Origin: Schlesneria sp.
Lineage (GTDB): Bacteria > Planctomycetota > Planctomycetia > Planctomycetales > Planctomycetaceae
Length of the DNA: 64,000 bases
Direction: 5' to 3'
NCBI GenBank assembly: GCA_028291515.1
Contig: JAQGHU010000046.1
Coordinates: forward strand, 62,001 to 126,000
The notes below the pieces were generated by a model. The model saw only the letters and a program-made list of their open reading frames with translations. It was not told the origin of the DNA and made no database searches. Positions 51,360 through 59,369 of the stretch are shown one piece after another; position 1 is the first letter of the stretch, and the number at the start of each line of letters is the position of its first letter. Both the position numbers and the translations under genes were made by a program.

Positions 51360-51393
51360 CCACGCGGATGTGCTGCGCGTTAAGGAGTTCGAG

Positions 51394-51936
51394 ATGATTC
51401 TTCCCTACATCTGGCGGTATCTCGTTCACTTCGTTCGCCTTTACCGTTCCGCCACATTCTTCGGATCGGTTTATGTCGGGATGACGACCGGATTTCCTAT
51501 CGCGATCGTGATTGCACTATTTCCCTTTTGTCTCATCCCGCTCCCATTCATCTGCGTCTCTGACGGTCTTGTCTATCTGTACAGACGGCGTCGAGCCCGT
51601 ATCAAGGCAAAGTGGGACAAGATTAACGCAGAATTCGGAGTGATGGTGGACCGCTGGTCGGAAGAAGCGCTGGCCCGCATCAAAGTTCAGCGGGAACTCG
51701 AAGAGTCACAGAACTATGTTTTTTATCTGGAAACGGCTCTCGAAAATGCGAAGCGGCCAAAGATCGCGGCTTTGAAGGATGTGGTGGACGATGTCAGCAG
51801 AGATCACTTGGAAACAGTGGAGGTTCTTCAGAATCTTCCGATTCATCCTGCCGACAGACAGTCACTAATTTATGTCGAAGAAGACCTGCTGCTTGATCGG
51901 ATCAGAAATGTCCTCAGGCATCGTGACAAGCGCTAG
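51394..51936 (+). CDS. Membrane-anchored coiled-coil protein
   Basis: 180 residues. AAGGAG lies 6 bp upstream of ATG 51394. An N-terminal helix (YIWRYLVHFVRLYRSA) and two hydrophobic spans (FFGSVYVGMTTGFPIAIVIALFPFCLIPLPFICVSDGLVYLY) are followed by a basic RRRRARIKAKW stop-transfer region and a long coiled coil (LARIKVQRELEESQNYVFYLETALENAKR). It comes first in the operon with the conjugation-type ATPase and may anchor it. Confidence 0.6.
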   Translation: MILPYIWRYLVHFVRLYRSATFFGSVYVGMTTGFPIAIVIALFPFCLIPLPFICVSDGLVYLYRRRRARIKAKWDKINAEFGVMVDRWSEEALARIKVQRELEESQNYVFYLETALENAKRPKIAALKDVVDDVSRDHLETVEVLQNLPIHPADRQSLIYVEEDLLLDRIRNVLRHRDKR

Positions 51937-51946
51937 TCTATGACAT

Positions 51947-52162
51947 GTGAAATGGTTCGCTCGCAAACCAATGGCCCCCGACGAAACACCGGCGCAAATA
52001 GCACTTACATGGGATGTGGTCGTCGCCGCCGGAAACAGGTGCCAATCCGACATCGCCCTCATCGAAGCAACGACACTGCTTACCCCTCAAGAACAGAAAT
52101 CATTGACAAATGACGCTCTCGAAGTCTTTTACGCTGTATTTCAATCCTACATTCAGAGATGA
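51947..52162 (+). CDS. Small hypothetical protein
   Basis: 71 residues with a GTG start. TPAQIALTWDVVVAAGNRCQSDIALIEATTLLTPQEQKSLTNDALEVFYAVF is helical. It overlaps the ATPase gene by 4 bp. No family is recognised. Confidence 0.5.
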   Translation: MKWFARKPMAPDETPAQIALTWDVVVAAGNRCQSDIALIEATTLLTPQEQKSLTNDALEVFYAVFQSYIQR

Positions 52163-53664
52163 ATCCTGTGATCGAACACGTCGTGTTTTCAGGGGTGACA
52201 CGCCACGGCAAGACCAAAGCCTGCATCAAGACAAATTTACCCAGAATGCGTATGCGGGACGGGCCAGCATTTGTCTGGATAGATCCTCCCGGAACGGGCG
52301 TCGAAGAAGCACAGGGACACCTTGTCAGATACGGAATTCCTTTTCTCGCCGATACGCTGCACGAGACAGGCACTACGCTCGGGTACGATTTCTTTTCTCC
52401 CAGCCAGAATCCAGACTCGGAGCAGCGGGAAGCCGAGAATCGGGAAGCGGTCTTCGAAGCGATTGCAGTCGCTATCCGCAGCCGTGGATTAACTTCAGTG
52501 GAAGGGAATCCGATCATCCGGCAGGGATTGCAGGATGCCTTCAGCATTCTCATCAACCAAAAAACAGCCGTTCCCTTCACGATTCTGCGGAATTGCTTCG
52601 TCAAAGAATCAGACAACTTTCAGTATCTCGTGGAACACTGCACCGACCCTCAGACCTATTTGAAGTTCATGTATTACGGTGGACTATCGGCCAAGGACCG
52701 CGAGTATCACTGCGGACCGGCAGAGAGAATCATCCAAGCGATTTGCGACTGTCCGCAGTTCAAGAGGCGTTGTGTACCGACATTCGATTTGGCCGAGTTT
52801 CTGAACGAAGGTGGCAAACTCTTCATCGACGGTCGTTCCGTGGGGAACCTGTCTCGTCCCGATTCAAGTCTTTTGATGGGACAGATCATTCTCACGGTGA
52901 TTCGTCTTGCCCGCAGCGGAAAGCTCAAACGTCGCGTGGTCCTGATAATCGACGAAGGGAAAAACGCCGACCTAATCGACTTGAACCTCGTTCGGGCAAT
53001 GGCCGAGGCGGGTAAATGGGGCTTGGAAATACAAGTACTTATCCAAAATCCATTGTTCAAAGATATGAATATCACGGACGAATTGTTTCAAAACGCGAAT
53101 ACGAGATTCCTCTTCAAGCACACCAATCCGGCATCAGCCCAGTTCGTCGCCGAAATGATCGGATACCCCAAACTCGATCCATTGGTAATCAGGAAGACGG
53201 AATACCGAACCGTTCAACGGCACGACGGATTCGATCTGGAGCAGGTCATCAGTACCGGCGAGTGGAAGTCGGAAGACGGCAAGGCCGGAGCCAGCACAAA
53301 CCACGGCACAGTCGCTCGCCCAAGATACAAAGAAGAAATCGAAGAACACGATGTCCTCTATTCACTCGATGATCTCATCAAACTCAAGCGACGCGATGTT
53401 ACCAATCTAGGAGTCGGGGAATGCCACATCATGCAAGGGAACTCGGTGACAAACCAGCCGGAATATCTTCCGATGCTTCAGGACCCATGGCCCGGACAGA
53501 AGTTTTCACGTCACCCATACATTCCCCGTTGGCAGGAGGAGTTGCGGGTTTACTTGGAACAGCTCAAAGCGACGAATCCAGCTTACCAATGTGGTGTGAT
53601 AAAGTTGCCTGCGTGGACTCCACCGCCTCAACCACCGAAGAAGCGCAAATCAGGCTTGGACTAA
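52159..53664 (+). CDS. TraG/VirD4-type (HerA/FtsK superfamily) P-loop ATPase
   Basis: 501 residues. Walker A is GVTRHGKT (12-19) at the very N-terminus; Walker B is VVLIIDEGKNADL (about 260-272). The pattern MYYGGLSAKDREY and the long stretch AMAEAGKWGLEIQVLIQNPLFKD...FKHTNPASAQFVAEMIGYPKLDP is typical of coupling proteins that move DNA in conjugation. No membrane segment is present, so it would need an anchor such as the product at 51394. In a tailed phage it is unexpected because TerL already packages DNA. Confidence 0.7.
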   Translation: MNPVIEHVVFSGVTRHGKTKACIKTNLPRMRMRDGPAFVWIDPPGTGVEEAQGHLVRYGIPFLADTLHETGTTLGYDFFSPSQNPDSEQREAENREAVFEAIAVAIRSRGLTSVEGNPIIRQGLQDAFSILINQKTAVPFTILRNCFVKESDNFQYLVEHCTDPQTYLKFMYYGGLSAKDREYHCGPAERIIQAICDCPQFKRRCVPTFDLAEFLNEGGKLFIDGRSVGNLSRPDSSLLMGQIILTVIRLARSGKLKRRVVLIIDEGKNADLIDLNLVRAMAEAGKWGLEIQVLIQNPLFKDMNITDELFQNANTRFLFKHTNPASAQFVAEMIGYPKLDPLVIRKTEYRTVQRHDGFDLEQVISTGEWKSEDGKAGASTNHGTVARPRYKEEIEEHDVLYSLDDLIKLKRRDVTNLGVGECHIMQGNSVTNQPEYLPMLQDPWPGQKFSRHPYIPRWQEELRVYLEQLKATNPAYQCGVIKLPAWTPPPQPPKKRKSGLD

Positions 53665-54299
53665 GGCAGAACGTTCTTCGCTTCGCACGACAGCATCCGC
53701 TCACAATCAAGCAGATCCAAGAACTTGGCGAATTCGAGACGTATGCCCGCGCAGCCGTTTGGACGCATACCAAACGCGAACAGGATCTTCTGAAACATGT
53801 CGGAACCTATCGGAACGACTTTGGGACGGGTCGCGGCAGTGATGTCTACTGCAACGGTTGGCAACCCAAGAAAGACAATCTTCGGCACGAGGTGAAGGGG
53901 ACTGAATTCTGTCTCCTCTTTCCGAACGGCACATTTCGACGCGGGTATCACGTCGGCTCGTTTCGGCCGGATGTCGAAATGGAACTGAACGGTCACTCGT
54001 ACCTGACGGAAATAGATTGTGGATCACTCACGAAATCACAGGTCCAACGCCGTTGGGCACGCTATCGAAAATTCGATCCCGAAGCTGGAACAGTCCTAAT
54101 CGTCGCCGTCAGTAATCCCAGGCGAGGAATCGACTCGACTGAACGGTTTCAAGAACTTGTCCGCTGGTCCGGGAGCATGTACGGAATCGCCTGCTTTACG
54201 ACGCTTGAGAGTCTTCAGGCTGACCCTTTCGGACCTGTTCTGTGGGATGCAGAGGAACAACGGTGGCGAGCCATAAAAAGGCCCTCAGAAACACCCTGA
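53589..54299 (+). CDS. Replication-relaxation-like protein
   Basis: 236 residues from the ATG at 53589, overlapping the ATPase gene by 76 bp; a GTG at 53613 is an alternative. An N-terminal helix-turn-helix region (LRFARQHPLTIKQIQELGEFETYARAAVW) precedes a nuclease-like domain with RPDVEMELNGHSYLTEIDCGSLTKSQVQRRWARYRKF. This matches plasmid replication-relaxation proteins (PF13814-like), which are usually encoded beside conjugative ATPases. It may bind and nick element DNA. Confidence 0.65.
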   Translation: MWCDKVACVDSTASTTEEAQIRLGLRQNVLRFARQHPLTIKQIQELGEFETYARAAVWTHTKREQDLLKHVGTYRNDFGTGRGSDVYCNGWQPKKDNLRHEVKGTEFCLLFPNGTFRRGYHVGSFRPDVEMELNGHSYLTEIDCGSLTKSQVQRRWARYRKFDPEAGTVLIVAVSNPRRGIDSTERFQELVRWSGSMYGIACFTTLESLQADPFGPVLWDAEEQRWRAIKRPSETP

Positions 54300-54572
54300 G
54301 AAACGAGACGCTTATTCTACAGCGGACGATCAAATCACTCGGAAAAACATGCACGTAAGCGAGTTTTGCTATGCAGACTAATTCTTATTTGAATCATTCT
54401 CCCCTGCGCCACCGACGGCCCACCCGCTTCGCTGTCACTCCCACCCGAACCAGGAAGGATAGCCTTTTCATCGTAGCACCTTGTCAAGGTAGAACGCGGT
54501 TGCGATTGCCGCGTCTCCACCTCGACTGGCGGTGCTTTGTGCAAGGCATCTATTTCCTACCAAAAACCAATC

Positions 54573-54668
54573 ATGCAAAACGTGATCGAGTTTCTGAGTT
54601 TCGTGTTCATTTGTCTTGTCGCGTTTCTTCCACCTCCGGAAAAGAAGAACCACTTCAAGAAACACTAA
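54573..54668 (+). CDS. 31-residue membrane peptide
   Basis: MQNVIEFLSFVFICLVAFLPPPEKKNHFKKH: one hydrophobic span with a proline-kinked end and a basic tail. It was read by hand; initiation signals are weak. The 270 bp before it (54300-54572) holds no convincing gene. Confidence 0.4.
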   Translation: MQNVIEFLSFVFICLVAFLPPPEKKNHFKKH

Positions 54669-54698
54669 ATCGTCTTATTTCAATTTCCCCTCAAAAAC

Positions 54699-54887
54699 AT
54701 GCTTTGGAAATATTCGCTTCAATTCACTGGCTATCTCGAAGCACCAGCCTCCATTGCCGAGGCCCGCCAAGTCCTCATGGACAAGATGCAGAAAGATCCT
54801 GCGTCGTTCATCTCGCGCGTAGAACCAGCAGAACCCAGTTGTTCCACCATGTTAGACCTGGGCAAGAGAGTCATGGGAATGAAATGA
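54699..54887 (+). CDS. Small hypothetical protein
   Basis: 62 residues. LWKYSLQFTGYLEAPASIAEARQVLMDKMQKDPASFISRVEPAE has a strand-helix pattern found in small phage proteins. It is followed by a short GGGC/GCCC hairpin and four T residues near 54893-54912. No family is recognised. Confidence 0.5.
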   Translation: MLWKYSLQFTGYLEAPASIAEARQVLMDKMQKDPASFISRVEPAEPSCSTMLDLGKRVMGMK

Positions 54888-54971
54888 CTAGAGGGCCGTC
54901 GAGCCCTTTTCCCTAACCACGTAAAACCCACCCTAATTCCAAACTCCGCTTTGAGGAAAGGATCATGACAA

Positions 54972-55310
54972 ATGGCCGAGAACAGAATGAACGGCAATGC
55001 TCTCAAGTTTCCGCAGGCAAACGCATTGTCACCGGAGAACTCCAACCCGCTGGCTACAAGTCAGGCGCAGTCTACCGGCCTAACCTCGCCGATCGATCCG
55101 CAGATGATGCAGGTGATGATCGAGGACATGAAGGCGCAGACGCAGTTGAAGCTGGCAAAAGCCATGGCCCTCATGTCACAGGGACAATTAGCAAAGAGAT
55201 TGTCTGCTCTGATGAATTCGGGGAACAACGAATTGCTGAGGAGTTTGACATCGAGACCGGGAACATCGTTCGAAGACGACAGTTTTGTGGAAATCATATT
55301 CGAGGAGTAG
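54972..55310 (+). CDS. Hypothetical protein
   Basis: 112 residues, Asn/Gln/Met-rich with a helical Lys-rich centre (QMMQVMIEDMKAQTQLKLAKAMALMSQGQLAKRLSALM). An alternative frame (from 54965) is open over the same bases but has an arginine-rich, less protein-like sequence and is rejected. No family is recognised. Confidence 0.5.
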   Translation: MAENRMNGNALKFPQANALSPENSNPLATSQAQSTGLTSPIDPQMMQVMIEDMKAQTQLKLAKAMALMSQGQLAKRLSALMNSGNNELLRSLTSRPGTSFEDDSFVEIIFEE

Positions 55311-55313
55311 ATC

Positions 55314-55514
55314 ATGAAGATGACAGTAAGAGTCGTTCGGAAGATCAGGGGACAGTACAAGCGTCCGACGCACAGCTACAACGGCATGCTCGGATCGGGC
55401 GAAGGGGAAGGAGAACCCAAGAACCCGAACGAACACATGTTCGTCGTCGTTTCATGCGGGGTAGTGATTGTGGGATTGGTCATAGGAGTGATCATCGCAG
55501 CGATCGTCCGATGA
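55314..55514 (+). CDS. Small membrane protein
   Basis: 66 residues. A basic N-terminus and a Gly/Glu-rich linker precede a C-terminal span (HMFVVVSCGVVIVGLVIGVIIAAIVR). It overlaps the next gene by 4 bp (ATGA). Confidence 0.5.
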   Translation: MKMTVRVVRKIRGQYKRPTHSYNGMLGSGEGEGEPKNPNEHMFVVVSCGVVIVGLVIGVIIAAIVR

Positions 55515-55639
55515 TTAGATTCACGAAGAATGTCGTTGGTCTCTTTCTCGGGATCATCGTCACCCTCGCAGTCGGACCGTTTGTTTTGCTGTACCTCGGT
55601 GTTCGTGCATTATCACGAAAGTACCGATGCACTTCGTGA
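55511..55639 (+). CDS. 42-residue membrane protein
   Basis: One span (VVGLFLGIIVTLAVGPFVLLYLGVRAL) flanked by basic residues. Found by hand; it overlaps the preceding gene by 4 bp and the PrimPol gene by 13 bp. Confidence 0.45.
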   Translation: MIRFTKNVVGLFLGIIVTLAVGPFVLLYLGVRALSRKYRCTS

Positions 55640-56340
55640 AACTCAGCAATGGCAAGAAGCCAGTCAAAGGTGAATGGCAGATCAGTGACGATCCGGAGGT
55701 TATTGCCACATGGACGGGAAACAAAGGATTGTTGACGGGAACGGTCAACGGGATTGTCGCGGTGGACTACGACGGCCCCGAGGGACTGGAACTGGCGAGA
55801 CAGGAATTCAGACGGGAGCTTTTCCGCTGTTTGATACGCACTCCGAATGGTCTGCACGTTTACACGCGCATGCCAAATTTTCCAGTTCCAAATGCGGTGA
55901 AGGTCCAAGGGAAACCCAAAGACCTACGATCGGACGGCGGGTATGTCCTGGCAGCAGGTTCCAAGGTCCGAGGGAAAGTTTACGAGTATCTGAAAGGGTA
56001 CGAGTTGCGTTCCGTGGAGGATTTACCTGTGTTCCCAGAGTACTGGCTTCCGCCCAAGAAAGAGGTGCATGTGCAGGCGATCGACGACAACGATCCCTTT
56101 CACAGGATTACGCGGGCGAGGGCTTGGTTAGCTCAAGCCGAACCTGCGGTGATGGGACAGAACGGTTCGAAGAAGTTTTTCTTCTGTTGCTGCCGGATGT
56201 TCCAGATGTTCGAGCTATCGATGGATCAAGCCTACGCGTTGATCCATGAATACAACGCGCGGTGCGTGCCGCCGTTCTCAGTGAAGGAGTTGCTTCACAA
56301 GGTCGAAGATGCGGCGAAGGCCGCAAAGAAAGGTCAATGA
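55627..56340 (+). CDS. PrimPol (bifunctional primase/polymerase) domain protein
   Basis: 237 residues. The AEP/PrimPol core is visible: IVAVDYDG (catalytic Asp47 and Asp49), RTPNGLHVYTR (His77) and KDLRSDGGYVLAAGS (Asp99). A C-terminal helical region follows. It synthesises primers or short DNA at the phage origin. There is no helicase domain and no helicase gene nearby, so host or other phage functions must supply it. Confidence 0.85.
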   Translation: MHFVKLSNGKKPVKGEWQISDDPEVIATWTGNKGLLTGTVNGIVAVDYDGPEGLELARQEFRRELFRCLIRTPNGLHVYTRMPNFPVPNAVKVQGKPKDLRSDGGYVLAAGSKVRGKVYEYLKGYELRSVEDLPVFPEYWLPPKKEVHVQAIDDNDPFHRITRARAWLAQAEPAVMGQNGSKKFFFCCCRMFQMFELSMDQAYALIHEYNARCVPPFSVKELLHKVEDAAKAAKKGQ

Positions 56341-56341
56341 G

Positions 56342-56503
56342 ATGATTGAATCAGTGCAAGATCTAGCGATGGAGTACGTCGGGGTTCCGGTCGCGTTTCC
56401 GCCGTCATGCGGGGATGACGCTCGGAAGTATCTGCTCTCGAAAATCGAGGAGCGCAGACGCGAGCAGGCGTCGAAGGAGCAGGTTCCCGCGAAGGTCGCT
56501 TGA
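56342..56503 (+). CDS. Short hypothetical protein
   Basis: 53 residues, helical (MIESVQDLAMEYVGVPVAFPPSCGDDARKYLLSKIEERRREQ). It follows the PrimPol gene by one base. No family is recognised. Confidence 0.45.
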   Translation: MIESVQDLAMEYVGVPVAFPPSCGDDARKYLLSKIEERRREQASKEQVPAKVA

Positions 56504-56547
56504 ACCGTCCAAACTGGTATTTCGATCAAATTGAAAAGGAGAAAGGG

Positions 56548-56730
56548 ATGTTGGCCATCAAAGGTCCGAGTGACAAGCCTTGTTTTATCTGTTCGTCAAA
56601 GGAGAAGACAGCAGAAGTTGTGTTCGCGGACAAGACGTTCCGCGGAGTGCTGTGCATGGAGCACATCTATGGAAAACTGAAGCCGGAGGCGAAACATGCT
56701 CCGAATAGCTCAGGTCGCGGAGCGGCTTAA
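56548..56730 (+). CDS. Small zinc-finger-like protein
   Basis: 60 residues. AAGGAGAAAGGG before the ATG at 56548 is a strong ribosome binding site. CFICSS and VLCMEHIYG place two Cys, one Cys and one His in a treble-clef-like arrangement. A longer frame from 56500 with a TTG start is possible. Confidence 0.5.
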   Translation: MLAIKGPSDKPCFICSSKEKTAEVVFADKTFRGVLCMEHIYGKLKPEAKHAPNSSGRGAA

Positions 56731-56911
56731 TCACCATGCTTCGACCGTTCGGAAATTAATTGATGATGGGACTCTGGGGCATCATCGATGTCCTGGAATC
56801 CGAGTGAGCGAAGAACAGTTGGAAGCGTATTTAGAAAAGACGAGGCGAGAGTCGGAATCCCCGCGAAGGAAAACCCCCGACTCCCGCCCGCGTCTGCGTT
56901 TCAAACGGTAG
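56696..56911 (+). CDS. xis: Excisionase-like helix-turn-helix protein
   Basis: 71 residues. LRIAQVAERLNHHASTVRKLIDDGTLGHHRCPGIRVSEEQLEAYLE is the MerR/excisionase helix-turn-helix with the G-x-L-x-x-H turn. It lies next to the integrase and converges with it, as excisionases do. A terminator follows. Confidence 0.75.
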   Translation: MLRIAQVAERLNHHASTVRKLIDDGTLGHHRCPGIRVSEEQLEAYLEKTRRESESPRRKTPDSRPRLRFKR

Positions 56912-56917
56912 TTCATG

Positions 56918-56944
56918 GAGCCACCAAGGACGGTGGCTCTTTTT
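56918..56944 (+). terminator. Rho-independent terminator between excisionase and integrase
   Basis: GAGCCACC (56918-56925) and GGTGGCTC (56932-56939) with a six-base loop, then five T residues. It ends rightward transcription, and its T run abuts the integrase stop. Confidence 0.85.
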
Positions 56945-57935
56945 ATTTTGCTTTGGCCAGTTCCTTGCGCAAATGGTCATGGGCTTTCATGAGATGACCA
57001 TAAACGCGTTCAAGCATCCGCGTTGAGCTGTGGCCTAACAGCGTTGCCACAGTCAAGCTGTCGATCCCCGCAGTCAAGGAACGATGAGCGAAGGCATGCC
57101 TGAAATGCGTCAGGCAATAGCGGAAGTGTACCGCCGCTTCGAGCTTTTCAAATCGCTGGCGGACGAGATCTTTGGTGAAAGCCGTTCCACTCCGGGTTTG
57201 GAATATGAGTCCGTTTCCCATTCTGGCCTTCACGATTTTCAGAGCTTCAGGAGGCAGATAGATCACCCGTGCCCGCTTTTTGCCTTTCGCGAGTCTCGCC
57301 GGGATGACGATCCGCTTCTCTTTCAGTTCAACGAACTCGTCAAGAATAATGCATGCTTCTTGCGCCCGTGCCCCCGTCATCCAGATGAATCTGATGAGAT
57401 CCTTGAAGTTCTCGTCCGTGATCGCAGCCAAAAGTTTCTCATAATCTTTCTTCGATACGACGTGATCACGGTTCGTCTCTTCGGGGAGCTTCATCGCAGC
57501 GATGGGAGAGAAGAATTTGCCGTCATTCGCTGCTTTGCGGAAGGCGGACTTGATGCACCGTAATGCCGCCCGTCGCGAGGGAAGGGTGGGCCACCTCTTG
57601 TTGACCCAATCCCGCACTTCGTCCCGAGTCAGCTTGTCCGCTCGTTTCATCCCGTGCGTCTGTTGGAACGGTTCAAGATACTGGAGATACCAATCCAGAG
57701 TCGTCTCGGCGTTCTCTTCCTTGATGAAGCACTTGAACTCATCCACGACCTCGGCCACGTACATCCAGTCGCGGTCGACCGGCAGTGGTTCAGGCTCTTC
57801 GCCTGCCATTAGTAGATGGAATTGCCGGTCTGCCTCTGCTTTGTCGGCACCCAGACGGTGAGTCTCGCCCTTGATCTGCACGTACCATTCACCACGGGAA
57901 GCACGGAACCACGGTTTCGGGGATCGCCCTGCCAT
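56943..57935 (-). CDS. int: Phage tyrosine integrase
   Basis: 330 residues from ATG 57935, which has GGAGG five bases upstream. The catalytic residues of tyrosine recombinases are visible: Arg in TGARAQEA, His-x-x-Arg in LTHFRHAFAHR, His in LLGHSS and Tyr in RVYGHL near residue 313. The core-binding domain is helical (TTLDWYLQYLEPFQQTHG). It catalyses integration at tRNA-Ala. The frame stays open upstream through attR to 58244, but that extension is antisense to the tRNA and is not used. Confidence 0.93.
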   Translation of the reverse strand: MAGRSPKPWFRASRGEWYVQIKGETHRLGADKAEADRQFHLLMAGEEPEPLPVDRDWMYVAEVVDEFKCFIKEENAETTLDWYLQYLEPFQQTHGMKRADKLTRDEVRDWVNKRWPTLPSRRAALRCIKSAFRKAANDGKFFSPIAAMKLPEETNRDHVVSKKDYEKLLAAITDENFKDLIRFIWMTGARAQEACIILDEFVELKEKRIVIPARLAKGKKRARVIYLPPEALKIVKARMGNGLIFQTRSGTAFTKDLVRQRFEKLEAAVHFRYCLTHFRHAFAHRSLTAGIDSLTVATLLGHSSTRMLERVYGHLMKAHDHLRKELAKAK

Positions 57936-58017
57936 AAATCCTCCATTCTCTGCCAGTTTTGGCAGACAATGATTCGCAGAAGTCCAGTAAACATCAATAC
58001 ATCTACTGATTTCCGCT

Positions 58018-58065
58018 TTGCATGGCATGCAAGAGGTCATCGGTTCGATCCCGTTATCCTCCACT
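58018..58065 (+). repeat. attR: right 48-bp copy of the attachment core
   Basis: Identical to 6040-6087. It lies 83 bp upstream of the integrase start on the minus strand, so the phage attP would lie next to the integrase. Confidence 0.92.
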
Positions 58066-58179
58066 TGTTCATAAGCAGTTGCTGAATCGATAGTTACGAA
58101 TACCTTCCCAACGCGGGAAGTGCGGCAAAACCAAAGGGAATCGGTGCAAATTTGCACCAAAACCTCCGGAGTGCCGTAG

Positions 58180-59259
58180 ATGTCTCGACCTCGTAACACG
58201 ATTCCAAAATTCAGCGTTGATCGTAATGGCCGTGCCTTCACCAAGGTTCACGGCTGTTTCATTTCTTTGGGTCGCAGCGACGATCCCCAATCTCGCATCC
58301 GCTACGCTGCCGTGCTGACAGAGCAGGCGAGCGGTCGACCTGCCGTCGTGACTCCCAAGGCTGCGGTTACCCTCAACGAGCTGTTCCTCAAATACGTCAC
58401 CGATGAGCTGCCGCGGTTCTCTTCATCCGAGCGGCATTGCCAGATGACGGTTATCCGAATGGTGCGCCAACTTTTTGGTTTCGTACCCGTTGCTGAGTTC
58501 GGACCGCTCAAACTTCGCGCAGTTCGGGACGCGATGGTCGCTGGTGACCCTAACCAAAAAGACAGGGCAGGAAAGCCGAACCCGAGGAAGCCGTGGTCGC
58601 GAAATACGGTTAACCGACAAGTGAAACGGCTACGTGCGATCATCCGCTGGGGCGTCTCATGGGAGATGGTTTCTTCGACTGTCGTTGATGCGTTGGATAC
58701 CGTCGCAAGCCTCACCGCCGCCGAGACGACTGCGGCTGAGTCGATCCCGCGCGTCGCAGTGCCTGCCGTGGCGTTCCACGCTGTACGTGGGGTTCTCCGT
58801 GAGAAGCATCGCGACATGCTCGATCTGTTAAGCCTGACTGGCGCGCGACCCGGCGAATTGCTCAAATTGACAACCGGGATGATCGATCGGAGTGGGCCAA
58901 TCTGGCGGTGCGAGCTCACCCAGCACAAGACAACTCATCGCGGCAAAACCCGCGTGCTGTTCTTCAACGAAGCCGCTCAGTTGATCCTGCGGAAGTATCT
59001 GCAGGCGGATCCTGACGCCAAACTGCTCAAGATGCGGCGCGACAACTTCGGACACGTCATTCAACGCGCTTGCGATCGTGCAAACGTCGCTCGATTCTGT
59101 CCGCATCAGATTCGGCACACTGTCGCTACCAAGTTGGTTGACGAGATGGGCGAAGAGTTCGCGCAGAGACTGCTGGGACATTCGAAAGCAGCAATGACGA
59201 GAGGGTATTCCAAGGGCGCTGAGAAGAAAGCACAGGAAGCTGTGAAGCGGCTGGGGTGA
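58180..59259 (+). CDS. int: Tyrosine integrase of the second element
   Basis: 359 residues. Catalytic residues: Arg in LTGARPGE, a Lys-like THRGKT segment, His-x-x-Arg in PHQIRHTVATK and the His and Tyr of LLGHSKAAMTRGYSK. The N-terminal part (RYAAVLTEQASG...LNELFLKYVTDELPRFSSSE) is a core-binding domain of the planctomycete type. It is unrelated in sequence to the phage integrase beyond the catalytic core. The start 58180 precedes the first domain directly. Confidence 0.9.
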   Translation: MSRPRNTIPKFSVDRNGRAFTKVHGCFISLGRSDDPQSRIRYAAVLTEQASGRPAVVTPKAAVTLNELFLKYVTDELPRFSSSERHCQMTVIRMVRQLFGFVPVAEFGPLKLRAVRDAMVAGDPNQKDRAGKPNPRKPWSRNTVNRQVKRLRAIIRWGVSWEMVSSTVVDALDTVASLTAAETTAAESIPRVAVPAVAFHAVRGVLREKHRDMLDLLSLTGARPGELLKLTTGMIDRSGPIWRCELTQHKTTHRGKTRVLFFNEAAQLILRKYLQADPDAKLLKMRRDNFGHVIQRACDRANVARFCPHQIRHTVATKLVDEMGEEFAQRLLGHSKAAMTRGYSKGAEKKAQEAVKRLG

Positions 59260-59278
59260 TACAATCGTTGTGTTAACG

Positions 59279-59338
59279 GCTCGCCTTACCTTTGGCCGGG
59301 GACAGCCTGCAATTCCGAGCGGGTTGGCGAGCTTTTTT
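59279..59338 (+). terminator. Terminator-like structure after the integrase
   Basis: GCTCGCC (59279-59285) and GGCGAGC (59326-59332) flank a 40-base loop, then six T residues. The long loop is unusual for a simple terminator and may fold further. It isolates the integrase from the next genes. Confidence 0.55.
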
Positions 59339-59369
59339 AATTCGGATGTCCCCACGGAAAGGGACTTAA

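Noticed and set aside
54371-54916. 181-codon frame before the helical small genes
   Set aside because: Arg/Pro/Ser-rich without domain character, and it covers the better-supported short genes at 54573 and 54699.
56943-58244. Longer integrase frame starting at 58244
   Set aside because: The extra 103 residues run antisense through attR and tRNA-derived sequence. ATG 57935 has a strong GGAGG and precedes the conserved domain.
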